This document shows, piece by piece, positions 26,727 through 35,036 of a stretch of 64,000 nt of DNA (within the stretch, counting starts at the first letter, position 1; every line of letters begins with the position of its first letter). The stretch lies in contig NZ_CADIJP010000005.1 of the NCBI RefSeq assembly GCF_902859725.1, forward strand, positions 62,001 to 126,000, in the 5' to 3' direction. Source of the DNA: Achromobacter mucicolens (GTDB taxonomy: Bacteria; Pseudomonadota; Gammaproteobacteria; Burkholderiales; Burkholderiaceae_B). The position numbers and the translations under genes are program-made. A model generated the notes under the pieces. The model ran no database searches and was not told where the DNA came from. It saw only the letters and a program-made list of their open reading frames with translations.

Positions 26727-26805
26727 TGGCCGGGGCATCATTCGCGTCATGATGGTTGCAGGCAGCCGAGGCTGCGCCTTTCCTACCCCCAACGTTGAGG
26801 CCACT

Positions 26806-27231
26806 GTGAAGAACGTACTCATTCCCATCGACGGCTCCGAAAACGCCTTGCGTGCCGTGAAGTACATGATTGATCACATCCGTGAGCACGGCGACTGCGC
26901 GATCCACCTGCTGAACGTACAAATACCCATTGTGTCGGGCGCCGTCCGCGCGTTCGTCACGCCGGAAATGATCCGGGACTACTACGAGGACGAATCCAGC
27001 GCCGCGCTCGCCGAGGCGCGGTCGGTCCTGGATGCCGCCGGGGTCAGCTATCAAACGCAGATGCGCGTGGGGCCGGTGGCCGCATCGATCACCACATATG
27101 CCGCCGAACAGCATTGCGACCACATCGTCATGGGTTCGCGGGGGCTAGGCGCGGCGGGCAGTCTGCTGCTCGGATCGGTGGCGCTGAAAGTGCTGCACAC
27201 CACCCACATCCCGGTCGTCATGATCAATTGA
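26806..27231 (+). CDS. Universal stress protein (UspA domain)
   Basis: 141 residues starting from GTG (VKNVLIPIDGSENALRA); an upstream in-frame ATG at 26713 would start inside the FNR box and is rejected. ATP-binding motif GSRGLGAAGSLLLGS is intact, followed by the usual HIPVVMIN end. Transcribed divergently from the tandem usp operon, with two FNR-type boxes in the shared region. Confidence 0.87.
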   Translation: MKNVLIPIDGSENALRAVKYMIDHIREHGDCAIHLLNVQIPIVSGAVRAFVTPEMIRDYYEDESSAALAEARSVLDAAGVSYQTQMRVGPVAASITTYAAEQHCDHIVMGSRGLGAAGSLLLGSVALKVLHTTHIPVVMIN

Positions 27232-27266
27232 CCAGGCGCGCCCGGCCTTGCCCGCCTGCTGTCCGG

Positions 27267-27284
27267 GCGGCCGCTGACGGCCGC
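27267..27284. terminator. GC-only hairpin between convergent genes
   Basis: GCGGCCG-CTGA-CGGCCGC, a perfect 7-bp stem in the 81-base gap between the converging usp and RNase genes. No T-run follows on either side, so it may only be a weak or Rho-assisted terminator. Confidence 0.35.
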
Positions 27285-27312
27285 GCCCTTCCCTGCCGTG
27301 CGCCGGGCCGGA

Positions 27313-28686
27313 TCAGTTCAACACGGCCGTTTCGGACGGCTCGACAGGATGGCAGCGCCAGCCAAGTTCGTCCTTGATGCGCAGGCGCAGCGCGTCGGCG
27401 GCCGCGGGTTCTCCGTGCACGATGTACGTATGCCGGGGCGCGCTTGAGAATCCATGAAGCCATCGCAGGATCTCGTCGGCGTCCGCGTGCGCCGACAACA
27501 TCGACAGGTTGTCCACCTCGGCTCGCACCGCCACATATTCTCCATGTATCTTGACTTGACGGGCGCCGTCCAGCATGGCGGCCCCACGCGTTCCCATCGC
27601 CTGGAAGCCGGCAAAGAGGATCGTGTTTCGAGAGTCGCTGGCATAGTGCTTGAGATGGTGAATGACGCGTCCGCCCGTGGCCATGCCGCTGGCCGAAAGA
27701 ATGATCTTGGGCATCGGCGAGCGGTCCAGCGCCTTGGATTGTTCGACGTCAGTGACGCAAGTGGCAACGCCGAACGCGGCCCTGGCATCGGAGCGCGGCA
27801 ATCGCTGATCGGCGGTGTGCCGTAGATAGACGTCGACCGCGCTGCTGGCCATCGGACTATCCAGGTAGATGGGCAGGTCGCGAGGAATGCTTCCGGCCAG
27901 CCTGAGCCGCCACAGGTGAAACAACAGGAGCTGGGCGCGGCCAATGGCAAACGCCGGAATCACAATGGAGCCCCCTCGCCGGATGGTGCGCTGGATGATG
28001 TCGGCCAGCGTGTCCGGCACGCTTTGCGTGCCGTGGCTGCGATTGCCGTAGGTGGATTCGACAATCAGATGATCCGCCTGCGTCACGGACGCGGGCGGCG
28101 GCATCAGCGGGTCGTCATAGCGGCCCAGGTCGCCGGAAAACACCAGTCGGCCTCCCGGGTAATCGAGTTCGACGATGGCCGCACCCAGGATGTGGCCCGC
28201 GCGCAAGAACCGGACCTGCATTCCCCCCGGAAGCGGCGTCGGCGCATCGAATGGGACCGGGCGGAGCGCGGCGATCGCTCTGCGCGCGTCGGCGACCGTG
28301 TACAGCGGCAGCGCGGGACGATGGCGCGACAAGCCGTGGCGGTTCAGGTAATCGGCATCGGCTTCCTGCAAGTGGGCGCTATCCAGCAATAGCAATTCGC
28401 ACAGGTCGCGCGTCGCTTCGGAACAATAGATCGGGCCGGCGAAACCCTCCCGCACAAGCCTGGGCAGATACCCCGAATGGTCCAGGTGCGCGTGCGACAG
28501 CAGCACGGCTTCGATTTTCGATGGCGCCACGGGAAACGGCGCCCAATTGAGCAGCCGTAGCGGCTTGAGTCCCTGGAACAACCCGCAATCCATCAGGATC
28601 AACCGCCCGGACGCATCCAGCAGATGACGCGAGCCGGTCACGGTGCCGGCGGCGCCGCAAAAGTGTATGCGCAGCTTCTGTGCCAT
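27313..28686 (-). CDS. Metallo-beta-lactamase/beta-CASP family RNase-like protein
   Basis: 457 residues. MBL zinc motif LSHAHLDHSGYLP, then GHILGAAIVEL and FSGDLGRYDDPLM, the beta-CASP segment (IVIPAFAIGRAQ, YLDSPMASSAVDVY, SASGMATGGRVIHHL), and the RMMBL C-terminus with NLSMLSAHADADEILRW and IVHGEP. The layout is that of bacterial CPSF73/YSH1-like nucleases, zinc-dependent RNA-processing enzymes, often found with stress genes. It shares an upstream region carrying an FNR-type box with the divergent CBS gene. Confidence 0.88.
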   Translation of the reverse strand: MAQKLRIHFCGAAGTVTGSRHLLDASGRLILMDCGLFQGLKPLRLLNWAPFPVAPSKIEAVLLSHAHLDHSGYLPRLVREGFAGPIYCSEATRDLCELLLLDSAHLQEADADYLNRHGLSRHRPALPLYTVADARRAIAALRPVPFDAPTPLPGGMQVRFLRAGHILGAAIVELDYPGGRLVFSGDLGRYDDPLMPPPASVTQADHLIVESTYGNRSHGTQSVPDTLADIIQRTIRRGGSIVIPAFAIGRAQLLLFHLWRLRLAGSIPRDLPIYLDSPMASSAVDVYLRHTADQRLPRSDARAAFGVATCVTDVEQSKALDRSPMPKIILSASGMATGGRVIHHLKHYASDSRNTILFAGFQAMGTRGAAMLDGARQVKIHGEYVAVRAEVDNLSMLSAHADADEILRWLHGFSSAPRHTYIVHGEPAAADALRLRIKDELGWRCHPVEPSETAVLN

Positions 28687-28756
28687 GGATTGACTCCTGA
28701 CTGTCTGACCGAGTTTTCGCTAATAAGCAGCATTGATGTGGCAGGCCCATCCTTGC

Positions 28757-28770
28757 TTGACCAATATCAA
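28757..28770. promoter_or_regulatory. FNR-type box between RNase and CBS genes
   Basis: TTGACCAATATCAA, one change from the FNR consensus, lies in the 166-base divergent region, 71 bases from the RNase start and 83 from the CBS start. It could serve either gene; no convincing -10 decides the direction. Confidence 0.65.
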
Positions 28771-28852
28771 GATAACCGCCGGGCGCGAGATCAACATAGG
28801 ACCGACAAGCAAACAGGCGTGGGGCGTGCCCCCGCCACCCAGGAGAAATGCC

Positions 28853-29308
28853 ATGAAAGCGCGCGACCTCATGACCGCGACCCCATACTGCGTATCCCCG
28901 CGGACCCCGGTCTCCCAGATTATGCGAGCCATGCTGGATCGGGACATCAGCGCCGTGATGGTGACGGGCGACGACGGCGCGTTGATCGGCGTGGTCAGCG
29001 AAGGCGATCTGGTGCGGCGGCAGGACAGCGCGCATCAGAGAAAGGTGAACCACTGGCTGTCGCTCCTGGCAGAAGGCGAGGCACTGAATCTGGAATTTCT
29101 GCACAGCCTTCAACTGGGCGAGCAGACGGCATCGGCCGTGATGAGCAGCCCTGCCATCACGGTGGATGAGTCCGCCGACCTGTCCGAAATTGCAGATGTG
29201 CTGCTCAAGCGCGGGATCAAGCGGGTTCCCGTGGTCCGGCAGGGAAAATTGGTCGGCGTGGTCAGCCGCCGGGACATTCTTCAGGCGCTGCTGGCCCAGG
29301 AAGTCTGA
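28853..29308 (+). CDS. CBS-domain protein
   Basis: 151 residues with two CBS motifs, the first at MKARDLMTATPYCVSPRTPV...DDGALIGVVSEGDL and the second at ASAVMSSPAITVDESADLSE...KLVGVVSRRDIL. Such stand-alone Bateman modules bind adenine nucleotides and report energy state to partners. ATG 28853 with AGGAGA upstream was chosen over a longer frame through the promoter region. Followed by the flavodoxin-like gene after 29 bases. Confidence 0.88.
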   Translation: MKARDLMTATPYCVSPRTPVSQIMRAMLDRDISAVMVTGDDGALIGVVSEGDLVRRQDSAHQRKVNHWLSLLAEGEALNLEFLHSLQLGEQTASAVMSSPAITVDESADLSEIADVLLKRGIKRVPVVRQGKLVGVVSRRDILQALLAQEV

Positions 29309-29337
29309 GGCCGTCGTTGCGGCTAGGAGTGAACGCC

Positions 29338-29853
29338 ATGCGGATCGGCATCGTCTTTTATTCACGCACCGGCACGGGACGCACCGTGGCCGAGCGGTTG
29401 GCATCGATCACGGGATGGGAGGTCCACGAAGTGCGGGACGCATCGCCACGCATCGGTCTTGCCGGCGACCTTCGCTGCGTCACCGATTGCCTCTTCAAGC
29501 GCCAGCCCGAGATTCGCTATGCCGGCCCTGCCCTGGACCAGTTCGACCACGTGATCCTGATCGCGCCGGTCTGGCTTCGATCGCTCGCGGCCCCCATGCG
29601 CTCGTTCCTGATGACGCAGGGGCGGCTGATCAAGACCTACTCCGTCATTTGCGTGATGTCGGGCTATGGCGGATTCCGGGCTGTCGATGACATTGCCGCC
29701 GTCGTGGGCGCCAAGCCCAGCGGCATTCTTCTGCTCAAGCAGTACGACGTGCTGGCCGAGGAGTGCGACGCGTCCCTTTGCCGGTTCAAGGAAAGGACGC
29801 TCGCGGCCTGGGAATCGGGCGGGAGCGACTCGCTGCTGTCGGCCGTTGACTGA
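29338..29853 (+). CDS. Flavodoxin family protein
   Basis: 171 residues with a flavodoxin fold: MRIGIVFYSRTGTGRTVAER is the FMN phosphate loop, FDHVILIAPVWLRSLAAPMR the second loop, and VICVMSGYGG the third. Likely an FMN-binding electron carrier or quinone-type reductase. ATG 29338 has TAGGAG about ten bases upstream. It is in the same direction as the CBS gene and close enough to be co-transcribed. Confidence 0.75.
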   Translation: MRIGIVFYSRTGTGRTVAERLASITGWEVHEVRDASPRIGLAGDLRCVTDCLFKRQPEIRYAGPALDQFDHVILIAPVWLRSLAAPMRSFLMTQGRLIKTYSVICVMSGYGGFRAVDDIAAVVGAKPSGILLLKQYDVLAEECDASLCRFKERTLAAWESGGSDSLLSAVD

Positions 29854-30014
29854 GCGGCGCTCGGGCACATGTCCGAGATCCGCTGACCAGATCCGCCGCC
29901 TGCACTAGTGCACGTGGCGGTAGCCCACGCGCGGCGCTCGCCGCTTGCGGAATTGTGTGTTGCAATGGGCAAGTTCCCCCTCGAAGGGCGATCCCGGCAC
30001 CCACATATCCAGCA

Positions 30015-31103
30015 ATGAAGCTCTCCTCTGGCGCGCCTCCGCTGCTCGATATCATTCAGTCCGCCACAGAACCGATCATCACGATCGACGCGTTGCAACA
30101 CATCGTGATGTTCAACGCTGCGGCGGAACGCGTGTTCATGCTTTCCGCCGACCAGGCCATCGGCGCCTGCGTGGACATCCTGATTCCGCTGCGCTTTCGC
30201 GCCGTTCACGCCAAGCATGTCGGCCGCTTCATGAACACCGGAATCTCCGATCGCCAGATGGGCCTGGGCGCGCCGCTATGGGGCCTTCGGTCCAACGGCG
30301 AAGAGTTTCCGATGGAGGCTTCAATCTCGCAGACCTGCACCAGCGCCGGCGTGTACCTGTCCATCTTTCTGCGCGACATCACCGAGCGCCAGCGTATCGA
30401 TCAGGCCTTAAGGGCGTCCCGAGACGAGCTGACCCGCTTGTCCAATGCCCTGCTTCACGTGCGCGAGCAGGAAAAGAAGCACATTGCGCGCGAGCTCCAT
30501 GACGACCTTGGCCAATGCCTGACGGCGCTGACGATGGAGCTGTCCCAACTCGAACCGACCCTGGCGCCCGGCAACGTCGCGGCGCGCGAGCGCGTGCGGA
30601 CCATGCGCCAGCTCATCAAGGCCACGTTCAAGTCGCTGCGGCGCATCGCCTCGGACCTGCGGCCCGTCATGCTCGACGATCTTGGACTGGAGGCGGCGAT
30701 CGAGTGGCTGGTCGCCAATTTCGTTTCCCGCTATGGCGTCGATACGGAATCGGACATCCGGATCGGCCCCGTCGAACCGGCAAAGCAGGTCGCCACCACC
30801 CTGTTCCGCGTCGTGCAAGAGGCGTTGACCAATATCGCCAAGCATGCGCAGGCCAGCGCCGTCCACGTGCGTCTTGTCTGCGACGACTCACATTGCGCCC
30901 TGACCGTTTCCGACAACGGCGTCGGCGCCACACCGGAGAGTCTGGCCAAGAAACTGCCCCTTTCGCTCGGCCTGCAGGGCATTCGCGAACGGGTCCGCCT
31001 GCTCGGCGGCGACGTCTCCGTTCATACCCGCAAGAAAGGCGGGTTCCGCCTGGAGGTGCGCATCCCGGTCCGTCCACCCGACTTGCAGTGGGAGGCAACG
31101 TGA
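30015..31103 (+). CDS. PAS-domain sensor histidine kinase, NarX/DevS type (HisKA_3)
   Basis: 362 residues, no transmembrane helix, so cytoplasmic. One PAS domain at about residues 12-130 (TEPIITIDALQHIVMFNAAAE..., SNGEEFPMEASIS, FLRDITERQR), the dimerisation/phospho-His helix ARELHDDLGQCLTAL, and HATPase with EALTNIAKHAQA and GLQGIRERVRLLGG. The PAS contains FRAVHAKHVGRF, placing a histidine where FixL has its haem ligand, but this pattern is also common in PAS domains without haem. ATG 30015 was chosen over an in-frame TTG; no strong ribosome site. Paired with the NarL-type regulator by a 4-base overlap. Confidence 0.87.
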   Translation: MKLSSGAPPLLDIIQSATEPIITIDALQHIVMFNAAAERVFMLSADQAIGACVDILIPLRFRAVHAKHVGRFMNTGISDRQMGLGAPLWGLRSNGEEFPMEASISQTCTSAGVYLSIFLRDITERQRIDQALRASRDELTRLSNALLHVREQEKKHIARELHDDLGQCLTALTMELSQLEPTLAPGNVAARERVRTMRQLIKATFKSLRRIASDLRPVMLDDLGLEAAIEWLVANFVSRYGVDTESDIRIGPVEPAKQVATTLFRVVQEALTNIAKHAQASAVHVRLVCDDSHCALTVSDNGVGATPESLAKKLPLSLGLQGIRERVRLLGGDVSVHTRKKGGFRLEVRIPVRPPDLQWEAT

Positions 31104-31753
31104 TCACCGTCATGCTTGCCGACGACCACACATTGCTGCGCGAAGGCCTGAGGCGGCTGCTCGAGCAGGCCGCAGACATCCGCGTCGGCGGCGAAGCCAG
31201 CAACGGAAACGAAGCGCTGAACCTTCTGGCCGAGGGGCAATGGGATCTTCTGGTGCTGGACATGTCGATGCCCGGGCGCGACGGCGTGGACCTGATCCGG
31301 CACATAAAAAATTCCCACCCGGACGTTCCCATCCTGGTGCTCACGATGCACGGCGAGCAGCAGTACGCCGTCCAGGCGATCAAGGCGGGTGCGGCGGGCT
31401 ACCTGACCAAGGACAGCGCCAGCGAAGAGCTGGTGCAGGCGGTGCGCAAGGTGGCCGGTGGCGGGCGGTATCTGAGCCAGTCGCTGGCCGAAAGCATCGC
31501 ATTTGACCGGTACGGCCATGCGGAATCGCTGCCCCACGCCCTGCTGTCCGATCGGGAATTGTCGGTTTTCCGCCATCTGGCGTCGGGCATGAACAATTCG
31601 GACATCGCGCAACTGTTGTTCGTCAGCGTCAAGACGGTCAGCACGTATAAAAGCCGGATACTGATCAAGCTGCACTTGCGCAACCAGTCGGATCTGGTCC
31701 GTTACGCGATACGGCACCGGCTATTCGACGATGACGACGCGCCTTCGCGCTGA
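31100..31753 (+). CDS. NarL/FixJ-family response regulator
   Basis: 217 residues. REC domain: VMLADDHTLLREGLRRLLEQ, phospho-Asp in LLVLDMSMPGRDG, Lys in YLTKDSA; LuxR-type helix-turn-helix: LSDRELSVFRHLASG...IAQLLFVSVKTVSTYKSRIL. GTG start at 31100 with GGAGG directly upstream, overlapping the kinase stop. Output of the PAS kinase, probably tuning the surrounding stress genes. Confidence 0.9.
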   Translation: MITVMLADDHTLLREGLRRLLEQAADIRVGGEASNGNEALNLLAEGQWDLLVLDMSMPGRDGVDLIRHIKNSHPDVPILVLTMHGEQQYAVQAIKAGAAGYLTKDSASEELVQAVRKVAGGGRYLSQSLAESIAFDRYGHAESLPHALLSDRELSVFRHLASGMNNSDIAQLLFVSVKTVSTYKSRILIKLHLRNQSDLVRYAIRHRLFDDDDAPSR

Positions 31754-31937
31754 GCACGCTGTAGGAATTTGCCTACATCTGTAGGCGTCGTCGGCCAAAA
31801 CGTGGCGATCTGCGCTGATAGCGCACGCCAGCGCGGCATCCGATACTGGGTCCCATAGCGAAACCGACAAGGCGATAAGGACAAGGCGATCGGCCTGCTG
31901 CCGCGTCACCGCCACATTCCCCCAAGGAGCCGCGGCC

Positions 31938-32672
31938 ATGGACTCACCCATCGTTGGCACGAACTACACGGACAGTGCGACAGGCCTGTCCGCCGATTGT
32001 GACCGTTGCGCCCTGGTCCGGATCTGCCGCGCAGGATCGGACGCGGCCAGGCCCACCCCGAGCGACATGGTTCGCTGCCGGCGGCTGGTTCACCGCGGCG
32101 AATCTGTCTACCGCGCGGGAGACGCGTTGCAGAACCTGTATGTGCTGCGGTCGGGGTCGGTGAAGCTGCGCGCGACCAACCGGGCCGGCCTCGAGCAGAT
32201 CATGGGCTTTCCGTCCGCGGGCGCATTGCTGGGCCTGGATGCCATCGAGAGCGGCACGCATCGCTGCGATGCCATCGCGCTCGAGGATTCGCTCGTCTGC
32301 GTACTGCCGTTCTCGGACATCATGGGCAGATGCCGGGATGATTTCTCGTGCGCGCAGCAGTTCCATCGCTTGATCGCTCACGATATCGATCAGTACCGGC
32401 GGCTGTTGCTGACCCTGGGGTGCATGAAGACCGAGCAGCGGGTCGCCGACTTCCTGGTGGGAATGTCGGACCAGATGTCGGCCAATGGCTACTCTCCCCT
32501 CGCCTTCACCTTGAAGATGACGCGCGAGGACATCGCCAATCATCTGGGCATGAAAGTCGAGACGGTCTGCCGCGTCCTGGGCCGCCTGCAGGAGGCATCG
32601 CTGGTCAACGTATCCCGGCGACAGCTCCAGATCCGCGATGTCGATGCGCTGCGGCAGATGAGCAGCGGGTAG
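31938..32672 (+). CDS. fnr: FNR/ANR-type oxygen-sensing transcription factor
   Basis: 244 residues. Four cluster cysteines are present: Cys21, Cys24 and Cys30 in the N-terminal DCDRCALVRIC and Cys110 in THRCDAIA, matching the [4Fe-4S] ligands of FNR. A cyclic-nucleotide-type effector domain, dimer helix and HTH follow; the recognition helix reads VETVCR, so the usual ExxSR has Cys for Ser but keeps the Glu and Arg that read TTGAT. Active without oxygen. Five matching boxes lie around genes in this island; none is in its own upstream region. Which FNR paralogue (ANR, BtrA) cannot be told. Confidence 0.92.
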   Translation: MDSPIVGTNYTDSATGLSADCDRCALVRICRAGSDAARPTPSDMVRCRRLVHRGESVYRAGDALQNLYVLRSGSVKLRATNRAGLEQIMGFPSAGALLGLDAIESGTHRCDAIALEDSLVCVLPFSDIMGRCRDDFSCAQQFHRLIAHDIDQYRRLLLTLGCMKTEQRVADFLVGMSDQMSANGYSPLAFTLKMTREDIANHLGMKVETVCRVLGRLQEASLVNVSRRQLQIRDVDALRQMSSG

Positions 32673-32706
32673 GCGTGCCTGCGCCTTGCAGGATGTCGTT
32701 CGGAAC

Positions 32707-32720
32707 TTGAGTTTGGTCAA
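32707..32720 (+). promoter_or_regulatory. FNR-type box and promoter upstream of phasin-phaC
   Basis: TTGAGTTTGGTCAA, two changes from the FNR consensus. A TATTCT -10 element at 32742-32747 stands at the spacing expected for a box centred at -41.5, about 65 bases before the phasin ATG. Confidence 0.65.
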
Positions 32721-32817
32721 CATCCCGGGCGCGGGCAGGCCTATTCTGGCTTAAGCAAGCCGGTCGGCCGCCGAAGTGCCGCGTCGAGCGGTTACGCGTG
32801 ACCTGGAGGATGACCTT

Positions 32818-33231
32818 ATGCAACCCGACTATGAACCCTACGTGGCGCTATACAAATACGGAATTCATTCTGCTCTGGCCGCAGCCACCGGTTATTTCGA
32901 ATTCGCGCGGCAACTCCGCTCTCTGCAGCTCAAGACCGACAAGGAAATGCTGGCATTCGCTCAGGAAGCGAATGCCCAGGTCAACGCTGCGACATCACTG
33001 ACCGCCATGTGCGCCCTGCACCAAAAATTGATGACGGATCTGATGGGCCGCGAGTTCGGCTATCTGAAGGAAATGGAGAAGATCGCGCGCGAGACGTCCA
33101 CCATGACCGCCGCAGCCCTGCGTGAGAGCAAGAATCCCTGGCAGGAGAGAATGTCGCAGATCGCGGAAAGCACGGCCAAATTCCTGGCCGACGGCAACGC
33201 CGTGGCCGCAATGACGCGCGCCAGCCAATGA
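32818..33231 (+). CDS. Phasin-like polyhydroxyalkanoate granule protein
   Basis: 137 residues, wholly helical in character (YEPYVALYKYGIHSALAAAT, LQLKTDKEMLAFAQEANAQV, EKIARETSTMTAAALRES), matching phasin-family proteins that coat PHA granules. CTGGAGGA precedes the ATG at 32818. Its TGA overlaps the PHA synthase ATG by four bases, which strongly supports a granule role. An FNR-type box stands upstream. Confidence 0.75.
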   Translation: MQPDYEPYVALYKYGIHSALAAATGYFEFARQLRSLQLKTDKEMLAFAQEANAQVNAATSLTAMCALHQKLMTDLMGREFGYLKEMEKIARETSTMTAAALRESKNPWQERMSQIAESTAKFLADGNAVAAMTRASQ

Positions 33232-35030
33232 CGCGTGTGAGGGCCGCGAAGGCGCATTCGGCCGCGGAATCCGTTGCCGACCCGTCGACATCGGCGCCGC
33301 CTGGCGGGGACAACGCGCTGGCGGCGCTGGACTATTTCAGAGCGGCGCTCATCGCGCAACTGACGGGCGGCATTTCACCAAGCGCCCTCGCGCTCGCGAT
33401 GACCGACTGGCTGATCCACCTGGGTGCCGCGCCTGGCAAGCAGATCGGACTGGCGCTGCAGGCGGGAAACGCCATCCAGGCGCTCAGCGCGCATGCCGCG
33501 ATGGCTCTGGCGGGCCGCCCGTTCGTCTGTCCCGAGGCCGCCCATGACCGCAGGTGCGCCACGCCGGCCTGGCGGGCTGAACCTTTTCAATACTGGCAGC
33601 ATTGCTTTTCCGAAGCGCGCAAGTGGTGGGCCGAGGCCACGACACGAGTGCCCGGCGTCTCCGCCCATCACGCCGACGTCGTTTCCTTCTGCGCAAGCCA
33701 ATGGTGCGACGTCTTTGCGCCGGCCAACTTTCCATGGTCCAACCCCGAAGTGATTCAACGTACGGTGACCGACAAAGGCCTGAACCTGGTTCAAGGGATG
33801 GGGCATCTGGCAGAGGACGTGCGGCACAAGCTGTTGGGCCTGCCGGAGCCCGGCCTGGAACGGTTCGAGGTGGGCGTCAACGTGGCGGTGACCCCGGGCA
33901 CGGTGGTGTACCGCAATCACTTGATCGAACTGATCCAGTACGCGCCCTCCACGCCGCAGGTCCGGCCGGAGCCCATTTTGATCACGCCGGCGTGGATCAT
34001 GAAGTACTACGTGCTGGATCTGTCGCCCGAAAATTCCCTGATCCGCTATCTGGTGGCGCAAGGGTTCACGGTGTTCTGCATCTCATGGCGCAACGTCGAT
34101 GCGCGCGACCGCGACCTCTCCCTGGACGACTACCGCCGCCTGGGCTTCATGGCGGCAATGGCGGCGGTCAATCGATGCGTGCCCGGCCAGCGCGTGCATG
34201 CCGTGGGGTACTGCCTTGGCGGCACGCTGCTGGCCATCGCGGCCGCGACCATGGCAGGTGACGCGGACGACCGCCTTGCCACGATCTCACTGCTGGCGGC
34301 GCAGACCGACTTCACCGAGCCCGGTGGCCTGGGGTTGTACATCGACGCGAGCGAGGTGCATGTCCTGGAAAGCGTCATGTGGGCGCAGGGCTACCTCTCG
34401 GCCGGGCAAATGGCCGCGGCCTTCCAGTCCTTGCGGCCCATCGAGGATGTCGCCAGCCGAGCAGTGCAGACCTATTTCTTGGGTCACCGCATCCTTCCGA
34501 ACGACCTCGTCGCCTGGAATGCGGATTCAACGCGCATGCCGTACCGGATGCATGCGGAGTATCTGCGCAAACTGTTCCTGAACAACGAACTGGCGGCCGG
34601 ACGATTCGAAGTGAACGGCCGCACGATTGCCTTGCGCAACATCCGCACGCCCATCTTTGCGCTGGGTGCGGTCAACGATCACATCGCGCCCTGGCGTTCC
34701 GTATTCAAGATCCATTACCTGACGGACGCGGACATTCGCTACGTCTTGACCAGTGGCGGCCATAATGCCGGCGTCGTGAGCGAGCCGGGACATCCGGGCC
34801 GCTGGCACCGGATTTCCGCGGGGCCGAAGGATGATCTGCGCGCGGGTCCGGACGAATGGCTGGCCGCGACCATGCAATGCGGAGGATCGTGGTGGCCGAC
34901 GTGGACCGAGTGGCTGGCGCATCGATCGGGGCCATTGCGGCCCGCACCGTCCGGCGTCGCGGCGCGGCGGCCCGATGACGATCGTGCCGCGCCGATGGCC
35001 GCGCCTGGCAGCTATGTCATGCAAAAATGA
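33228..35030 (+). CDS. phaC: Poly(3-hydroxyalkanoate) synthase, class I-like
   Basis: 600 residues, alpha/beta hydrolase that polymerises hydroxyacyl-CoA into PHA. Lipase-like box GYCLGG with the catalytic Cys, catalytic Asp in GAVNDHIAPW and His in TSGGHNAGVVS. The N-terminal domain contains the conserved FAPANFPWSNPEVI segment. The first 30 residues are Ala/Ser-rich and the last 35 are variable. No phaA, phaB or phaR in the window, so this is a separate phasin-phaC pair, likely for reductant storage at low oxygen. Confidence 0.92.
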   Translation: MTRVRAAKAHSAAESVADPSTSAPPGGDNALAALDYFRAALIAQLTGGISPSALALAMTDWLIHLGAAPGKQIGLALQAGNAIQALSAHAAMALAGRPFVCPEAAHDRRCATPAWRAEPFQYWQHCFSEARKWWAEATTRVPGVSAHHADVVSFCASQWCDVFAPANFPWSNPEVIQRTVTDKGLNLVQGMGHLAEDVRHKLLGLPEPGLERFEVGVNVAVTPGTVVYRNHLIELIQYAPSTPQVRPEPILITPAWIMKYYVLDLSPENSLIRYLVAQGFTVFCISWRNVDARDRDLSLDDYRRLGFMAAMAAVNRCVPGQRVHAVGYCLGGTLLAIAAATMAGDADDRLATISLLAAQTDFTEPGGLGLYIDASEVHVLESVMWAQGYLSAGQMAAAFQSLRPIEDVASRAVQTYFLGHRILPNDLVAWNADSTRMPYRMHAEYLRKLFLNNELAAGRFEVNGRTIALRNIRTPIFALGAVNDHIAPWRSVFKIHYLTDADIRYVLTSGGHNAGVVSEPGHPGRWHRISAGPKDDLRAGPDEWLAATMQCGGSWWPTWTEWLAHRSGPLRPAPSGVAARRPDDDRAAPMAAPGSYVMQK

Positions 35031-35036
35031 CGCATC

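Noticed and set aside
29940-29965. TTGTGTGTTGCAA considered as an FNR box before the PAS kinase
   Set aside because: Half-sites lack the TTGA/TCAA core and spacing; not counted.
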